Of a stretch of DNA of 64,000 bases, positions 52,956 to 62,380 are shown piece by piece; position 1 is the stretch's first letter, and every line of letters starts with the position of its first letter. The notes below the pieces were generated by a model, which worked only from the letters and a program-made list of their open reading frames with translations, did no database searches and was not told the DNA's origin. The position numbers and the translations under genes are program-made. This DNA is from Ectothiorhodospiraceae bacterium (GTDB lineage: Bacteria; Pseudomonadota; Gammaproteobacteria; Nitrococcales; Aquisalimonadaceae): NCBI GenBank assembly GCA_020831885.1, contig JAFIFU010000009.1, positions 1 through 64,000 on the forward strand. The letters run 5' to 3'.

Positions 52956-54287
52956 GTGAGACTGGGTCTGGTGAGCATCATCCTGATTGCCCTGCTGACC
53001 GTGGTCGGCATCTATGTCTATCAGAACTATGCCGCCGGCCTCTACTATCTGGCAGGGCGCTACGACCGCATGATGAACCCCTACGGGATCGATCCCGAAG
53101 CACCGACCCCTACCGCCGGCGATACCAGCTTCCACCGTTCCATGTTCATCGCCGACCTGCATGCCGACACACTGAAATGGGAGCGCGACCTTCTGCATCG
53201 CTCCTTCTATGGTCATGTGGACGTTCCGCGACTGGCCGAGGGCAATGTGGCGCTGCAGGTCTTCACCATCGTCACCAAGAGCCCGCTCAACTTCCCATGG
53301 AGCAGTTGCGTCAGTGCGCGCAGCCCGGACAAGAACACGCCATTGCTGTTCATGCAGGGGCGCCCAATGTTCGACCTCCGTACCCGGGCCTTTTACCAGA
53401 TCGAACGGTTCAAGGATGCCGTTGAGCGATCCCGGGAACCGGACTCCCCGATCGAATTACGGTTAATCAGCTCGGTTGACGACTTGCAGCAACTGGTGGC
53501 GGACCGGATGCAGGGAATGCAGGTCATCGGAGGAATCCTGGGGATCGAGGGTGGCCACTGGGTCGGTGGCCCTGAAGCCAGTGAGGCGGATGTGCGCGCG
53601 GACATGGAGGAACTGTTCGATGCCGGGGTGCGCCAGTTCGCACCGACCCACCGCTTCGATAACAATCTGTCCGGCTCCAACGAAGGGTGTACACGCTACG
53701 GGCTGACCGAACACGGTCGCATCGCCTTGCAGCATGCGGAGGAGCTGGGAATGGTGGTGGATCTGGCCCACATTTCCCAGCAGGGGCTGCGGGACGCCAT
53801 CGCCCTGCTGGAGCAGCCGTTCAACATCTCCCATACCGGTATACGCCACAACTGCGACCCGCCCTGCACTCCGGATCGCAACCTCAGCGATGACGACATC
53901 CGTCTGATCGTGAACAACGGCGGCATCATCGGCGTCGGCTACTGGCCGCAGGCCATCGGGCCCAGCGTCTGGCGCATCGCGGACGTCATGCAGCACATCA
54001 TGGATATCGCTGCGGCGGAGGATCTGCCCCACCCGAGCCACCACGTGGCCCTCGGCTCCGACTATGATGGGTCGGTGACACCGCTGATCGAAGTGGGCCA
54101 CCTGGACGTGCTCACAGCGATCACCCGGCGCCGGGACCAGCCGTTCCACCCGGAGGTCACCCGGGATATCTTCGGTCGCAACGTGTGCCGGTTGTTTGCC
54201 ACGGTGCTCCCCGGCGGCGATCCCGATTTCGCCAACGAACTCTGCGCCCAGTTGCAACACGCCCCGGCAGCCCCCGTACCGGATTGA
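52956..54287 (+). CDS. M19 membrane dipeptidase, N-terminally anchored
   Basis: A 443-residue protein. N-terminal membrane segment (about 4-24), then a renal-dipeptidase TIM barrel. Metal ligands are visible: His-x-Asp in FIADLHADTLKW, Glu in LGIEGGHWVGG, His in VVDLAHIS and ISHTG, and Asp in GSDYDGS. Hydrolyses dipeptides or similar amides with two zinc ions, probably facing the periplasm. Start GTG 52956 follows GGGAGGACAG. Divergent from the DUF418 gene. Confidence 0.9.
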   Translation: MRLGLVSIILIALLTVVGIYVYQNYAAGLYYLAGRYDRMMNPYGIDPEAPTPTAGDTSFHRSMFIADLHADTLKWERDLLHRSFYGHVDVPRLAEGNVALQVFTIVTKSPLNFPWSSCVSARSPDKNTPLLFMQGRPMFDLRTRAFYQIERFKDAVERSREPDSPIELRLISSVDDLQQLVADRMQGMQVIGGILGIEGGHWVGGPEASEADVRADMEELFDAGVRQFAPTHRFDNNLSGSNEGCTRYGLTEHGRIALQHAEELGMVVDLAHISQQGLRDAIALLEQPFNISHTGIRHNCDPPCTPDRNLSDDDIRLIVNNGGIIGVGYWPQAIGPSVWRIADVMQHIMDIAAAEDLPHPSHHVALGSDYDGSVTPLIEVGHLDVLTAITRRRDQPFHPEVTRDIFGRNVCRLFATVLPGGDPDFANELCAQLQHAPAAPVPD

Positions 54288-54372
54288 ACCGGACTGTCCG
54301 CGGGCTGAACCCGGCGGTGGAAACGGCTACAGTTGAGAGAACCAACGCAACTGGATACGTACCCGGTCTCCC

Positions 54373-55278
54373 ATGGGTTCCATGCACACCGCCGTCCGCA
54401 CACGGCACCCGCTTCAACTGGACCTCCCCTACACGGCCCCTCTGGCCTGGGAGCCTCTGGTGGACTTCCTCGCCGGACGCGGCGCGCTGCAGCTCGAACG
54501 GCTGGACGGGCGCCGCTATCTGCGCACCGCCCGCATCAATGACTGCAGTGGCTGGTTGGTGGTGGAGCCTTCACCGATACCCTGCGCGCTCCGGGTTACC
54601 GCATCCGCCACCTTGGAACCCGTAGCCGCTGAGCTGACAACGGGACTTCGCAGTCTGTTCGATCTGGATGCCGACCCGGCGGCGGTGACCGCGGGCCTGC
54701 AGCGGGATCCGCTGCTGGCGGATCTGGTTGCCACCACACCCGGGCTGCGCCTGCCGGGCACTCTGAGCCTGTTCGAACTGGGCCTGCGCGCCATCCTTGG
54801 CCAACAGGTGACCGTGAAGGCGGCAACAACCCTGTTCAACCGCCTGGTGGAGCGGTTCGGCGATCAGATCACCACACCGTTCGACGGCCTCGACCGGCTG
54901 TGCCCTCGTCCTGAGGCACTGGCGGACACCTCGCTGCAATCCGTGATTGATCTGGGGCTCACCCAGCGGCGAGCGGCCACATTGCAGGGATTCGCCCGGG
55001 CGGTGGCGGACGGAAGCCTGGATATCGGACCGGGACACGAACCGGAGGCAGCCATGGCCCGTCTGACCCGGCTACCCGGCATCGGCCCGTGGACAGCCCA
55101 TTACATAGCCATGCGCGCCCTCTCCCACGCCGATGCGTTTCCGGAAGCGGATATCGGCCTGATGCGGGCCTGCGGCATCGATCGGCCGGCCATGCTCCGG
55201 GCCCGCGCGGAAGCATGGCGCCCGTGGCGCGCCTATGCCGCCATGCATCTCTGGAACTGGCGCAACACGGGAGGATAG
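54373..55278 (+). CDS. alkA: DNA-3-methyladenine glycosylase II (AlkA)
   Basis: A 301-residue base-excision repair glycosylase. An N-terminal AlkA_N-type beta domain is followed by a helix-hairpin-helix with LTRLPGIGPWTAHYIAMRAL (about 231-250) and catalytic Asp260 in FPEADIGLM, equal in context to Asp238 of E. coli AlkA. Excises alkylated purines. Here it stands alone rather than fused to Ada, and is followed 4 bp later by ogt, giving an alkylation-repair pair. ATG 54373 or 54382 may be used. Confidence 0.92.
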   Translation: MGSMHTAVRTRHPLQLDLPYTAPLAWEPLVDFLAGRGALQLERLDGRRYLRTARINDCSGWLVVEPSPIPCALRVTASATLEPVAAELTTGLRSLFDLDADPAAVTAGLQRDPLLADLVATTPGLRLPGTLSLFELGLRAILGQQVTVKAATTLFNRLVERFGDQITTPFDGLDRLCPRPEALADTSLQSVIDLGLTQRRAATLQGFARAVADGSLDIGPGHEPEAAMARLTRLPGIGPWTAHYIAMRALSHADAFPEADIGLMRACGIDRPAMLRARAEAWRPWRAYAAMHLWNWRNTGG

Positions 55279-55282
55279 CTTG

Positions 55283-55810
55283 ATGCGTTTTCACACTTAT
55301 CTGGACAGCCCCCTGGGCGAGCTGCTGCTCACCGGGGATGGCGAATCCGTCACCGGTCTTTACATGCCCCTGCAGAAGCACGCGCCGGAACCCGGGTCCG
55401 GCTGGGTGCGCAACGATGCGGTGTTCGTTGAAGCGGTGCGTCAGTTAAATGCGTACTTCAATGGCGAACTCCGCGCTTTCAGCCTGCCCTTGGCACCCAC
55501 CGGCACAAGCTTCCAGCAGCAGGTGTGGCAGGGACTTCAGGATATCCCCTATGGCGAGACCTGGAGCTACGGCCAATTGGCGCGGCACATCGGGCAGCCG
55601 GGTGCGTCCCGGGCGGTGGGCCTTGCCAATGGCCGCAATCCCATCGCCATCATCATCCCCTGCCACCGGGTTATCGGCGCCAACGGCAGCCTCACCGGCT
55701 ACGGTGGCGGCCTGGACCGCAAGCGCTGGCTGCTGGCCCATGAACGCTCCCAGGCGCCCCACGGGGGCGTAAACCAGGAGGACGACGAATCTGTTGACAT
55801 GATTCACTGA
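55283..55810 (+). CDS. ogt: methylated-DNA--protein-cysteine methyltransferase (Ogt)
   Basis: A 175-residue protein with the alkyl-acceptor site IIPCHRVIG (Cys127) and helix-turn-helix segment YGETWSYGQLARHIGQPGASRAVG split over two runs. Transfers alkyl groups from O6-alkylguanine to its own cysteine. Start ATG 55283 after GGGAGGATAGCTTG, immediately after alkA, so co-transcribed. Confidence 0.94.
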   Translation: MRFHTYLDSPLGELLLTGDGESVTGLYMPLQKHAPEPGSGWVRNDAVFVEAVRQLNAYFNGELRAFSLPLAPTGTSFQQQVWQGLQDIPYGETWSYGQLARHIGQPGASRAVGLANGRNPIAIIIPCHRVIGANGSLTGYGGGLDRKRWLLAHERSQAPHGGVNQEDDESVDMIH

Positions 55811-55895
55811 TCACCGCAGGATACGCCTTCCCGGCACGGACGGACCCCGCCGGTGAAAGGACCTCCGGTATTCCCTGACCGAAACGCGGACCATC

Positions 55896-56765
55896 ATGGC
55901 GTACCTGCTTGGCGTCACCCTGCTCTGGGCGTTTTCATTCAGCCTGATCGGCGAGTATCTCTCCGGTCAGGTGGACAGCGACTTTGCCGTCCTCAGCCGT
56001 ATCGTGCTGGCCGGACTGCTGTTCCTGCCGTTCACCCGGCTGTTCGGTGTGCAGCGGCAGTTGGTCCTGGGTACCATCCTGGTGGGCGCCCTGCAGTTCG
56101 GCGTCACCTACCTCTGTCTGTACCGGTCCTTCGCCTATCTGACGGTGCCGGAAGTTCTGCTGTTCACGATCACGACCCCACTGTACGTGACCCTCATCGA
56201 CGATGCGCTCTATCGCCGTTTCAACCCGGTGGCACTGCTGGCCGCGGGGCTGGCGGTGATCGGCGCCGGCATCATCCGCTATGACGGGCTCACCGAGGGC
56301 TACCTGTTCGGCTTTCTGCTGCTGCAGGTGGCCAACGCGGCCTTCGCGGCGGGGCAAGTAGGCTACAAACACCTGATGCAACGTTACCCGACGGAGATTC
56401 CGGCATACCGGCTGTTCTTCCACTTCTACGTCGGGGCGGTGCTGGTGGCGCTGCCTTCCTGGCTGGTCTTCGGTAACCCGGACATGATGCCGGATACGGC
56501 CGTCCAGTGGGGCGTGCTGTTGTGGCTGGGCTTTGCCGCCTCCGGGGTCGGGCTGTTTCTATGGAACCGGGGCGCCTGCCTGGTGGACGCGGGAACCCTG
56601 GCGGTCATGAACAACGCACTGGTGCCGGCGGGATTGCTGGTCAATCTGCTCATCTGGAACCGGGACGAGGACCTGGGGCGTCTGGCCCTTGGGGGAACCG
56701 TGATCGCGGTCTCGCTCTGGGTGAATGCCCAGTTCTCCAGGCGGGCCACCCTGCGCCTGGCCTGA
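55896..56765 (+). CDS. EamA/DMT-superfamily transporter
   Basis: A 289-residue protein with 10 hydrophobic segments in two EamA repeats. The first repeat has LYRSFAYLTVPEVLLFTITTP and the second FAASGVGLFLWNRGACLVDAG with a typical GTLAVMNNALVPAGLL. Members export amino acids or metabolites; substrate unknown. ATG 55896. Confidence 0.85.
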   Translation: MAYLLGVTLLWAFSFSLIGEYLSGQVDSDFAVLSRIVLAGLLFLPFTRLFGVQRQLVLGTILVGALQFGVTYLCLYRSFAYLTVPEVLLFTITTPLYVTLIDDALYRRFNPVALLAAGLAVIGAGIIRYDGLTEGYLFGFLLLQVANAAFAAGQVGYKHLMQRYPTEIPAYRLFFHFYVGAVLVALPSWLVFGNPDMMPDTAVQWGVLLWLGFAASGVGLFLWNRGACLVDAGTLAVMNNALVPAGLLVNLLIWNRDEDLGRLALGGTVIAVSLWVNAQFSRRATLRLA

Positions 56766-56841
56766 TGCCGCCCGGGTTGCGGCGGCCTCCTCCCCCGGAT
56801 CGTGCTACGATTGGGCCGGGATCGCCGGACCGGAGTCATGC

Positions 56842-58470
56842 ATGCTCGAGCCCCTGCAGCGCCTGCTGGGCCTCCAGACCATCCCTGTCATCTTTTTCAC
56901 GTCCGCGGCTCTGGCGTTGCTATTCGTGGTGCTGGCCAGCCTTTACGATGCCCCCGTGGCCGCCTTCTTCGGAGAGCTCACCACCGGGATCACGACCTAT
57001 CTGGGCTGGTTCTTCATTCTCACCGTTACCTCGCTGCTGCTGTTTCTGCTCTGGCTGGCGCTGAGCCGTTACGGCACCATCCGCCTGGGCGATGATGACA
57101 CCCGACCGGACTACAGCAGCCTCACCTGGTTCACCATGCTGTTCGCCGCGGGAATCGGCACCATCCTGATGTTCTGGGGCGTGGCCGAACCCATTTCCCA
57201 CTTCGCCCGCCCACCGCTGGAGGACGTACCGCCGGGCAGCCAGGAATCGGCCCGGCTCGCCATGAGCATCGCGCTCTACCACTTTGGACTTCACACCTGG
57301 ACCATCTTCGCGTTGCCCAGTCTGGCGATCGCCTACTTCGCCTACCGCCACGGGCTGCCCATGCGGATCAGCAGCCTGTTCTACCCGCTGCTGGGGGATC
57401 GGGCCTTCGGCCCGTGGGGCTGGATGATCGACATCATCGCGGTGATGGGTACCTTGTTCGGCGTCGCCGTCTCCTTGGGGCTGGGGACGCTGCAGCTCAA
57501 CAGTGGACTGAACTACCTGTTCGGTGTTCCGGTGAGCGGCGTCTCCCAGGTGATCATCATTGCCACCATCACTGCCATCGCCACCACCTCGGTGGCCCTG
57601 GGCCTGGATCGCGGCATCCGCCGTCTGTCTCAGTTCAACATCCTGCTGGCAACGGGGTTGTTGCTGTTCGTCTGGCTTGCCGGACCCACCCTGTTCATTA
57701 CCGAAGGGCTGGTGGAGACCCTTGGCAACTATCTGCACGCATTACCCTGGCTGGCCTTCTGGACCGAAGCCTTCCAGGGTACCGACTGGCAGCGTCGATG
57801 GACCGTGTTCTATTGGGCCTGGACCATCTCCTGGGCCCCCTATGTGGGAATTTTCATCGCCCGTATCTCCCGCGGCCGGACCATCCGCGAATTCATTGCC
57901 GGTGTGCTGCTGGCGCCCACCTTGTTCACCATCCTCTGGTTCTCCGCCTTCGGCTTGTCAGCCATCGATCTGGAACTCTCACACGGGGTGGATCTGGCCA
58001 GTCAGGTCCAGGCCGACGTGTCCGTGGCCATCTTCTCGTTTCTGGAGCAGTTCCCGTTCAGCATGCTGGTGTCAGGGCTCAGCGTGGTGATCATCGTGAT
58101 CTTCTTCACCACCTCGTCAGACTCCGCCTCCCTGGTCATTGACATGCTGTCCCGCCGCGACGATCAGGCATCCCTGGCCCGACAGCGCATTTTCTGGGCG
58201 CTGTCCCAGGGTGCCATCGCCGCAACACTGCTGCTGGCCGGGGGCTTCGATGCCCTGCAGAACGTGATCACCACGCTGGGCCTGCCTTTCTGCGCACTGT
58301 TGGTGTTCATGGCAACCGCATTGCTGCGCGCGCTCCATGCGGATTATCACGGCTATACCGTTGGCGACATTGCCGCCGGGGATGCGCCGTCCATGTTACG
58401 GGATGACACAGGAGACAAGACCGATGTTCAGCAAGATTCTCGTCGCCACGGACCCCGCCCACGGGGATGA
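56842..58470 (+). CDS. BCCT-family betaine/choline/carnitine transporter
   Basis: A 542-residue secondary carrier. Signatures are MFWGVAEPISHFARPP, FYWAWTISWAPYVGIFIARI and ISRGRTIREFIAGVLLAP, together with the tryptophan-rich substrate box of the family. Moves quaternary ammonium solutes such as glycine betaine, choline, carnitine or possibly DMSP, fitting a salt-tolerant lifestyle. Start ATG 56842. The 3' end overlaps a UspA gene by 47 bp in another frame, an unusual tight coupling. Neighbouring GMC oxidoreductase (opposite strand) could act on choline. Confidence 0.92.
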   Translation: MLEPLQRLLGLQTIPVIFFTSAALALLFVVLASLYDAPVAAFFGELTTGITTYLGWFFILTVTSLLLFLLWLALSRYGTIRLGDDDTRPDYSSLTWFTMLFAAGIGTILMFWGVAEPISHFARPPLEDVPPGSQESARLAMSIALYHFGLHTWTIFALPSLAIAYFAYRHGLPMRISSLFYPLLGDRAFGPWGWMIDIIAVMGTLFGVAVSLGLGTLQLNSGLNYLFGVPVSGVSQVIIIATITAIATTSVALGLDRGIRRLSQFNILLATGLLLFVWLAGPTLFITEGLVETLGNYLHALPWLAFWTEAFQGTDWQRRWTVFYWAWTISWAPYVGIFIARISRGRTIREFIAGVLLAPTLFTILWFSAFGLSAIDLELSHGVDLASQVQADVSVAIFSFLEQFPFSMLVSGLSVVIIVIFFTTSSDSASLVIDMLSRRDDQASLARQRIFWALSQGAIAATLLLAGGFDALQNVITTLGLPFCALLVFMATALLRALHADYHGYTVGDIAAGDAPSMLRDDTGDKTDVQQDSRRHGPRPRG

Positions 58471-58858
58471 AACCGCGCACGCGCTGACCACGGCGCTCCG
58501 GCTGCTGGACGACGAAGGAGAGATCCTGCTGTTCGCCGTGGTCGGCCCCCGGGGGACGGACTTTTTCCCCCATGTTCCCGACACCACGCCGGACGCCGAA
58601 GATCAGGCGGTGCGCGACAAGCTCGACGTCCTGGCGCGGAAGTTCCTCCCCCACCAGGTCACCCGGCGCATCCTGATCGCCCATGGCAACTCCCCCGGGG
58701 AGGCCATCGTGGAGGCGGCGGACCAGGACCTGGCCGCCCTGATCATCCTTGTCTCCCACGGCGCCGGCGGCCGCTGGCCGTGGCCGCGCCATACCGTGGA
58801 ATACGTGTCGGTGAACGCGCCGTGCGCGGCGTTGATCCTGCGCCAGCCGGACGCCTGA
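58424..58858 (+). CDS. UspA-family protein overlapping the BCCT gene
   Basis: A 144-residue UspA domain beginning MFSKILVATDPAHGDE and ending APCAALILRQPDA, with SHGAGGRWPWPRHTVEYVSV holding a recognisable G-x2-G-x9-[ST]-like loop. Start ATG 58424 after GGAGACAAGACCG, inside the BCCT gene. In Halomonas the UspA protein TeaD regulates the ectoine transporter TeaABC; a similar role for this carrier is inference. Confidence 0.85.
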   Translation: MFSKILVATDPAHGDETAHALTTALRLLDDEGEILLFAVVGPRGTDFFPHVPDTTPDAEDQAVRDKLDVLARKFLPHQVTRRILIAHGNSPGEAIVEAADQDLAALIILVSHGAGGRWPWPRHTVEYVSVNAPCAALILRQPDA

Positions 58859-58880
58859 ACCCGGCCGCCGCCCATACCAC

Positions 58881-60503
58881 TCAGCCGGCGGTTTTGCGGT
58901 CCTCACGGATCATGCGGGCACCCCGTTCGGCGATCATGACCGTGGGTGAATTGGTGTTCCCCGAGGTGATGGTGGGCATGATGGACGCATCCACCACCCG
59001 CAACCCCTCCAACCCCCGCACCCGGAGACGGCTGTCCACCACCGCTTCCGGATCATCGGCGTGCCCCATGCGGCAGGTGCCCACAGGGTGAAAGATGGTT
59101 GTCCCGATGTCCCCGGCGGCTCTGGCCAGTTCCTCGTCGGTCTGCGCCTGCGGCCCGGGAAGATATTCCTCCGGACTGTAAGGCTGTAATGCGGGCATGG
59201 AGACGATACGCCGCGTCAGGCGGATGGCACGGGCCGCCACCAGGCGATCCTCATCGGTGCTCAGATAACCGGGGGCAATGCGCGGCGCCGCCTCCGGATC
59301 CGCCGAGCGGATCTGAACGGTACCGCGGGAACTGGGTCGCAGATGGCAGACGCTGGCGGTGAACGCCGGAAAGTCGTGCAGAGGATCCCCGAACTTGTCC
59401 AGCGACAGCGGCTGCACATGGTACTCCAGATCCGGCGTGGGGACGGCGTCGTCCGATTTTGCGAACAATCCCAACTGACTGGGCGCCATGGACAGGGGCC
59501 CGCTGCGGAACAGCGCGTATTCCAGCCCCATGCGTGCCTTCCCCAACAGACTGTTGGCCATCTGGTTCAGGGTATGAATGCCCTGCACTCGGAAAATGGC
59601 CCGGAGCTGCAGGTGATCCTGCAGGTTTCCGCCCACGGACGCCATGTCCTGCCGCACCTGGATCCCCAGTTCCTGAAGCAGGGCCGCAGGGCCCACACCG
59701 GAACGCTGCAGTATTGCCGGACTGCCGATGGAACCCGCCGCCAGCACCGTTTCCACACGGGCATCCACCCGGTACTGTTCACCACCGAGATAAAACGTGA
59801 TTCCGGTGGCACGCCGTCCGTCCAGCGACACCCGGTCGATCAGGGCGTCCGTGACCACGGTCAGGTTGCTTCGGCGCATCACCGGACGCAGGAACGCCTT
59901 GGACGCGTTCCAACGCAGCCCTCTGCGCTGATTCACTTCGAAGCGTCCGACCCCGGCGTTGTTGCCACGGTTGAAATCCTCGGTCCGGGGAATGCCCGCC
60001 TGTTCGGCGGCGTCGGCGAAGCGATCGAGGATATCCCAGCGCAGGCGTTGCTGCTCCACCCGCCATTCGCCGCCAACACCGTGCATCTCATCAGCGCCTC
60101 GCCAATAGTCCTCGCTGTCCCGGAACACGGGAAGCACGTTATCCCAGGCCCAGCCGTCATCACCCGTGATCCGCGCCCATTCATCGTAGTCATGGGCCTG
60201 CCCACGCATGTAAATCATGGCGTTGATGGAGGAACAGCCACCCAGCACCCGGCCCCGGGCATAGAGTATGGAACGGCCGTTCAGTCCCGGTTCGGCCTCG
60301 GTCCGGTAGCACCAGTCAGTGCGGGGATTGCCGATGCAGTAAAGATAGCCCACGGGGATATGGATCCAGTGCCAGTTGTCCCGGCCGCCGGCTTCCAGCA
60401 GCAGCACCGAGACGTCCGGATCCTGGGACAGGCGGTTGGCCAGCACACACCCCGCCGTACCCCCGCCCACGATCACATAATCGAAACTCCCGTACGCTTT
60501 CAC
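58881..60503 (-). CDS. GMC-family FAD oxidoreductase (choline/alcohol dehydrogenase-like)
   Basis: A 540-residue GMC enzyme. FAD fold FDYVIVGGGTAGCVLANRLS, GMC signature 1 RGRVLGGCSSINAMIYMRG, signature 2 AAGSIGSPAILQRSGVGPA, and C-terminal catalytic His contexts IFHPVGTCRMG and SGNTNSPTVM. Oxidises an alcohol; choline or another alcohol is possible. Start GTG 60503 (VKAYGSFD) follows AGGAGGAAGG; an ATG at 60551 is less likely. It is convergent with the BCCT-usp pair. Confidence 0.9.
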   Translation of the reverse strand: MKAYGSFDYVIVGGGTAGCVLANRLSQDPDVSVLLLEAGGRDNWHWIHIPVGYLYCIGNPRTDWCYRTEAEPGLNGRSILYARGRVLGGCSSINAMIYMRGQAHDYDEWARITGDDGWAWDNVLPVFRDSEDYWRGADEMHGVGGEWRVEQQRLRWDILDRFADAAEQAGIPRTEDFNRGNNAGVGRFEVNQRRGLRWNASKAFLRPVMRRSNLTVVTDALIDRVSLDGRRATGITFYLGGEQYRVDARVETVLAAGSIGSPAILQRSGVGPAALLQELGIQVRQDMASVGGNLQDHLQLRAIFRVQGIHTLNQMANSLLGKARMGLEYALFRSGPLSMAPSQLGLFAKSDDAVPTPDLEYHVQPLSLDKFGDPLHDFPAFTASVCHLRPSSRGTVQIRSADPEAAPRIAPGYLSTDEDRLVAARAIRLTRRIVSMPALQPYSPEEYLPGPQAQTDEELARAAGDIGTTIFHPVGTCRMGHADDPEAVVDSRLRVRGLEGLRVVDASIMPTITSGNTNSPTVMIAERGARMIREDRKTAG

Positions 60504-60590
60504 CCGGCCTTCCTCCTCCTGCGCGTTGTTCTGATCCCGGGACGCTACCATCCCCCACCACTGCCCGCATCCACGAGGATCAACGTACTT

Positions 60591-61064
60591 TCACGGATCC
60601 ACCGGCGTGGCCCCGGCAACGGCCGACAGGTGGGAACGCAGGCGCTCGGCCAGCGCGTCCAGCTCGCTCCGGGGTCGGCCACGCCCGAACACGTTGGCCA
60701 GTCTGGCAAGAAAGCTGGTCAGTGTCCGGATGCCGTCGCCGCGGCGGCGCGGCAGCAGATGCAGATGCACATGGGGAACGTGCTGGCCTGAGATGGGACC
60801 GTCGTTCAGGAACACATTCGCACCCTCCCAGCCGATCCCTGCAGCCCGTTGCGCCTCCAGCACCAGGCATCCGATACGGAAAAGATGCACCCGGTCCGCT
60901 TCCGCCATTTCATGCAGATGCACTGCGTGCTGCCGCGGAATCACCAGCACATGTCCACGGGTGACCGGATAAAGGTCCGGAAAAACCAGGCAGCGCTCAT
61001 CTTCATAAATGATGCTGGCCTCCTCCTCCCCCCTCGCGATACCGCAGAACACACAATCCTTCAT
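60591..61064 (-). CDS. HIT-family nucleotide hydrolase
   Basis: A 157-residue protein. CVFCGIARGE at the N terminus and the histidine triad HVPHVHLHLLPR. The C-terminal 45 residues extend past the usual HIT domain. Cleaves dinucleotides or nucleotide-phosphoramidates. Its start overlaps the DUF123 gene stop by 4 bp, so translation is coupled. Confidence 0.9.
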   Translation of the reverse strand: MKDCVFCGIARGEEEASIIYEDERCLVFPDLYPVTRGHVLVIPRQHAVHLHEMAEADRVHLFRIGCLVLEAQRAAGIGWEGANVFLNDGPISGQHVPHVHLHLLPRRRGDGIRTLTSFLARLANVFGRGRPRSELDALAERLRSHLSAVAGATPVDP

Positions 61065-61477
61065 AACGCCTCCATTCCCTGGTTGCCGCTCCAGGGTCTG
61101 TCACCCAGGTAGCGGAAATGACTGCCACAGCCTGCCAAACAATCCGAGGCGCCCATACCGGGCACCGGCATCATACCTCCTTGCCGTCGATTCAGCGCAC
61201 ACTCCGCCTCATGGTACACGTCCACGTCCACCACCTCCGCATCAGCGCAGGCCAGCAGGTAGTCAATGTGCCATCGGAGCCGCTTGTTTTCCCGCGACAA
61301 ATGCCGGCGCAGCCGCGCCAGCGGATTGCGCCGCGCGCTCCCCGTGTAGCTGTAGAGGCCGGAACGCAACCGGTGCCGGCCCAATGCACCGATCTGCAGG
61401 GTAACCGGACGGCGCAACCAGACCAGCAGCCGGTAGCTGAACGGGGCCGGCAAATCCGGCGAACACTCACTTGCCAT
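61061..61477 (-). CDS. DUF123 (GIY-YIG-like) protein
   Basis: A 138-residue protein. HRLRSGLYSYTGSARRNPLARLRRHL followed by KRLRWHIDYLLA is the DUF123/GIY-YIG-like core (motif split here: LYSYTGSAR, LRRHL, RWHIDYLL), and a late GCGSHFRYLG. The family is sometimes fused to endonuclease III. It overlaps the upstream permease gene by 11 bp and the HIT gene by 4 bp. Confidence 0.8.
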   Translation of the reverse strand: MASECSPDLPAPFSYRLLVWLRRPVTLQIGALGRHRLRSGLYSYTGSARRNPLARLRRHLSRENKRLRWHIDYLLACADAEVVDVDVYHEAECALNRRQGGMMPVPGMGASDCLAGCGSHFRYLGDRPWSGNQGMEAL

Positions 61478-62132
61478 GAATGTAATCGCGATCGTCGAAG
61501 GTCCGGACCCATTCCGGCCGGAACACCACCAGCATGGTCATCACCATGCCGGTGATGAATCCCTCGGGAAACATGATCAACGGCAACATGACCAGATAGT
61601 CCTGAACCAGCACGGCGTAAGGATAGGCATCCAGCAGGAACAGCAGCGCGGCGGACGTCAGGACAACCGCACCCATGGCCAGCATGGCGCCGAAGAAGGC
61701 CGTGAGAAAAATGTAAACAAAGAAATGGTGCGGCAGCAGACCGTACACGCGCCGCCCGATCCAGTGAGAGACCAGCACCGGCAACACGGCCAGCAGCAGC
61801 CCGTTGACGGCAAAGGCGGGCCAGGCGTACAGGCCCAGGATCGACAAGGCCGCCAACGCCGCCAACCCGGCGGCAATGGCCAGGCGCCAGCCGAAGATCA
61901 GGGTCAGGGCCGTGGCGCCCAGCAGATGCAGTTCAAGGCCTGGGCGCACACCAACGCTCATGGACCACAGTAAACCCACGCAGCCCACGGCGCCGATGAA
62001 CACGGATTCCAACCTGTTGTCCCGCAACAGGCCCCAGGGCGCCTTTCGCAGAACCGGAGCCAGTCCCAGAACGAACAGCACCAGCAGCGGCCACGCCACG
62101 GCGACCGGCACAAGGTCCGCATCCAGATTCAC
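61467..62132 (-). CDS. energy-coupling factor (CbiM-like) ABC permease
   Basis: Predicted 221 residues with six to seven hydrophobic segments and a C-terminal LIMFPEGFITGMVMTMLVVF that fits the proteobacterial ECF/CbiM-like permease group, followed by WVRTFDDRDYI. Start GTG 62132 (NLDADLVPVAVAW follows) after GGAG is chosen; longer frames reach 62228 and 62318 but lack membrane character. No ATPase or T component is adjacent. Metal or vitamin transport is possible; substrate unknown. Confidence 0.7.
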   Translation of the reverse strand: MNLDADLVPVAVAWPLLVLFVLGLAPVLRKAPWGLLRDNRLESVFIGAVGCVGLLWSMSVGVRPGLELHLLGATALTLIFGWRLAIAAGLAALAALSILGLYAWPAFAVNGLLLAVLPVLVSHWIGRRVYGLLPHHFFVYIFLTAFFGAMLAMGAVVLTSAALLFLLDAYPYAVLVQDYLVMLPLIMFPEGFITGMVMTMLVVFRPEWVRTFDDRDYIHGK

Positions 62133-62292
62133 AGCAAGCACTCCATCCGTCACCCTCCCGCCCCGGATCACCGGCGGCGCCACGCCCACGCGGCCGGTCA
62201 ATCGTCTGTAGTATCCCTCAACCGGCATGGGGACGGCACCCTGGTGCAGACGGCCATCCGGGATGGCGCAAACGCTCCGGATCGGGGCGCGT

Positions 62293-62306
62293 TTGCGTTG
62301 GATCAA
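62293..62306. promoter_or_regulatory. FNR/DNR-like box upstream of cNMP-binding gene
   Basis: TTGCGTTGGATCAA: right half ATCAA perfect, left TTGCG, 4-bp spacer; 8 of 10 consensus positions. Its centre is about 81 bp before the ATG at 62381. Confidence 0.45.
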
Positions 62307-62380
62307 TGAAATCACCACCGGGATCGTCCATCATTGACGAAGCGCTTCCTTGATCAGGATGTCCGGCACAGGAGCTATCA

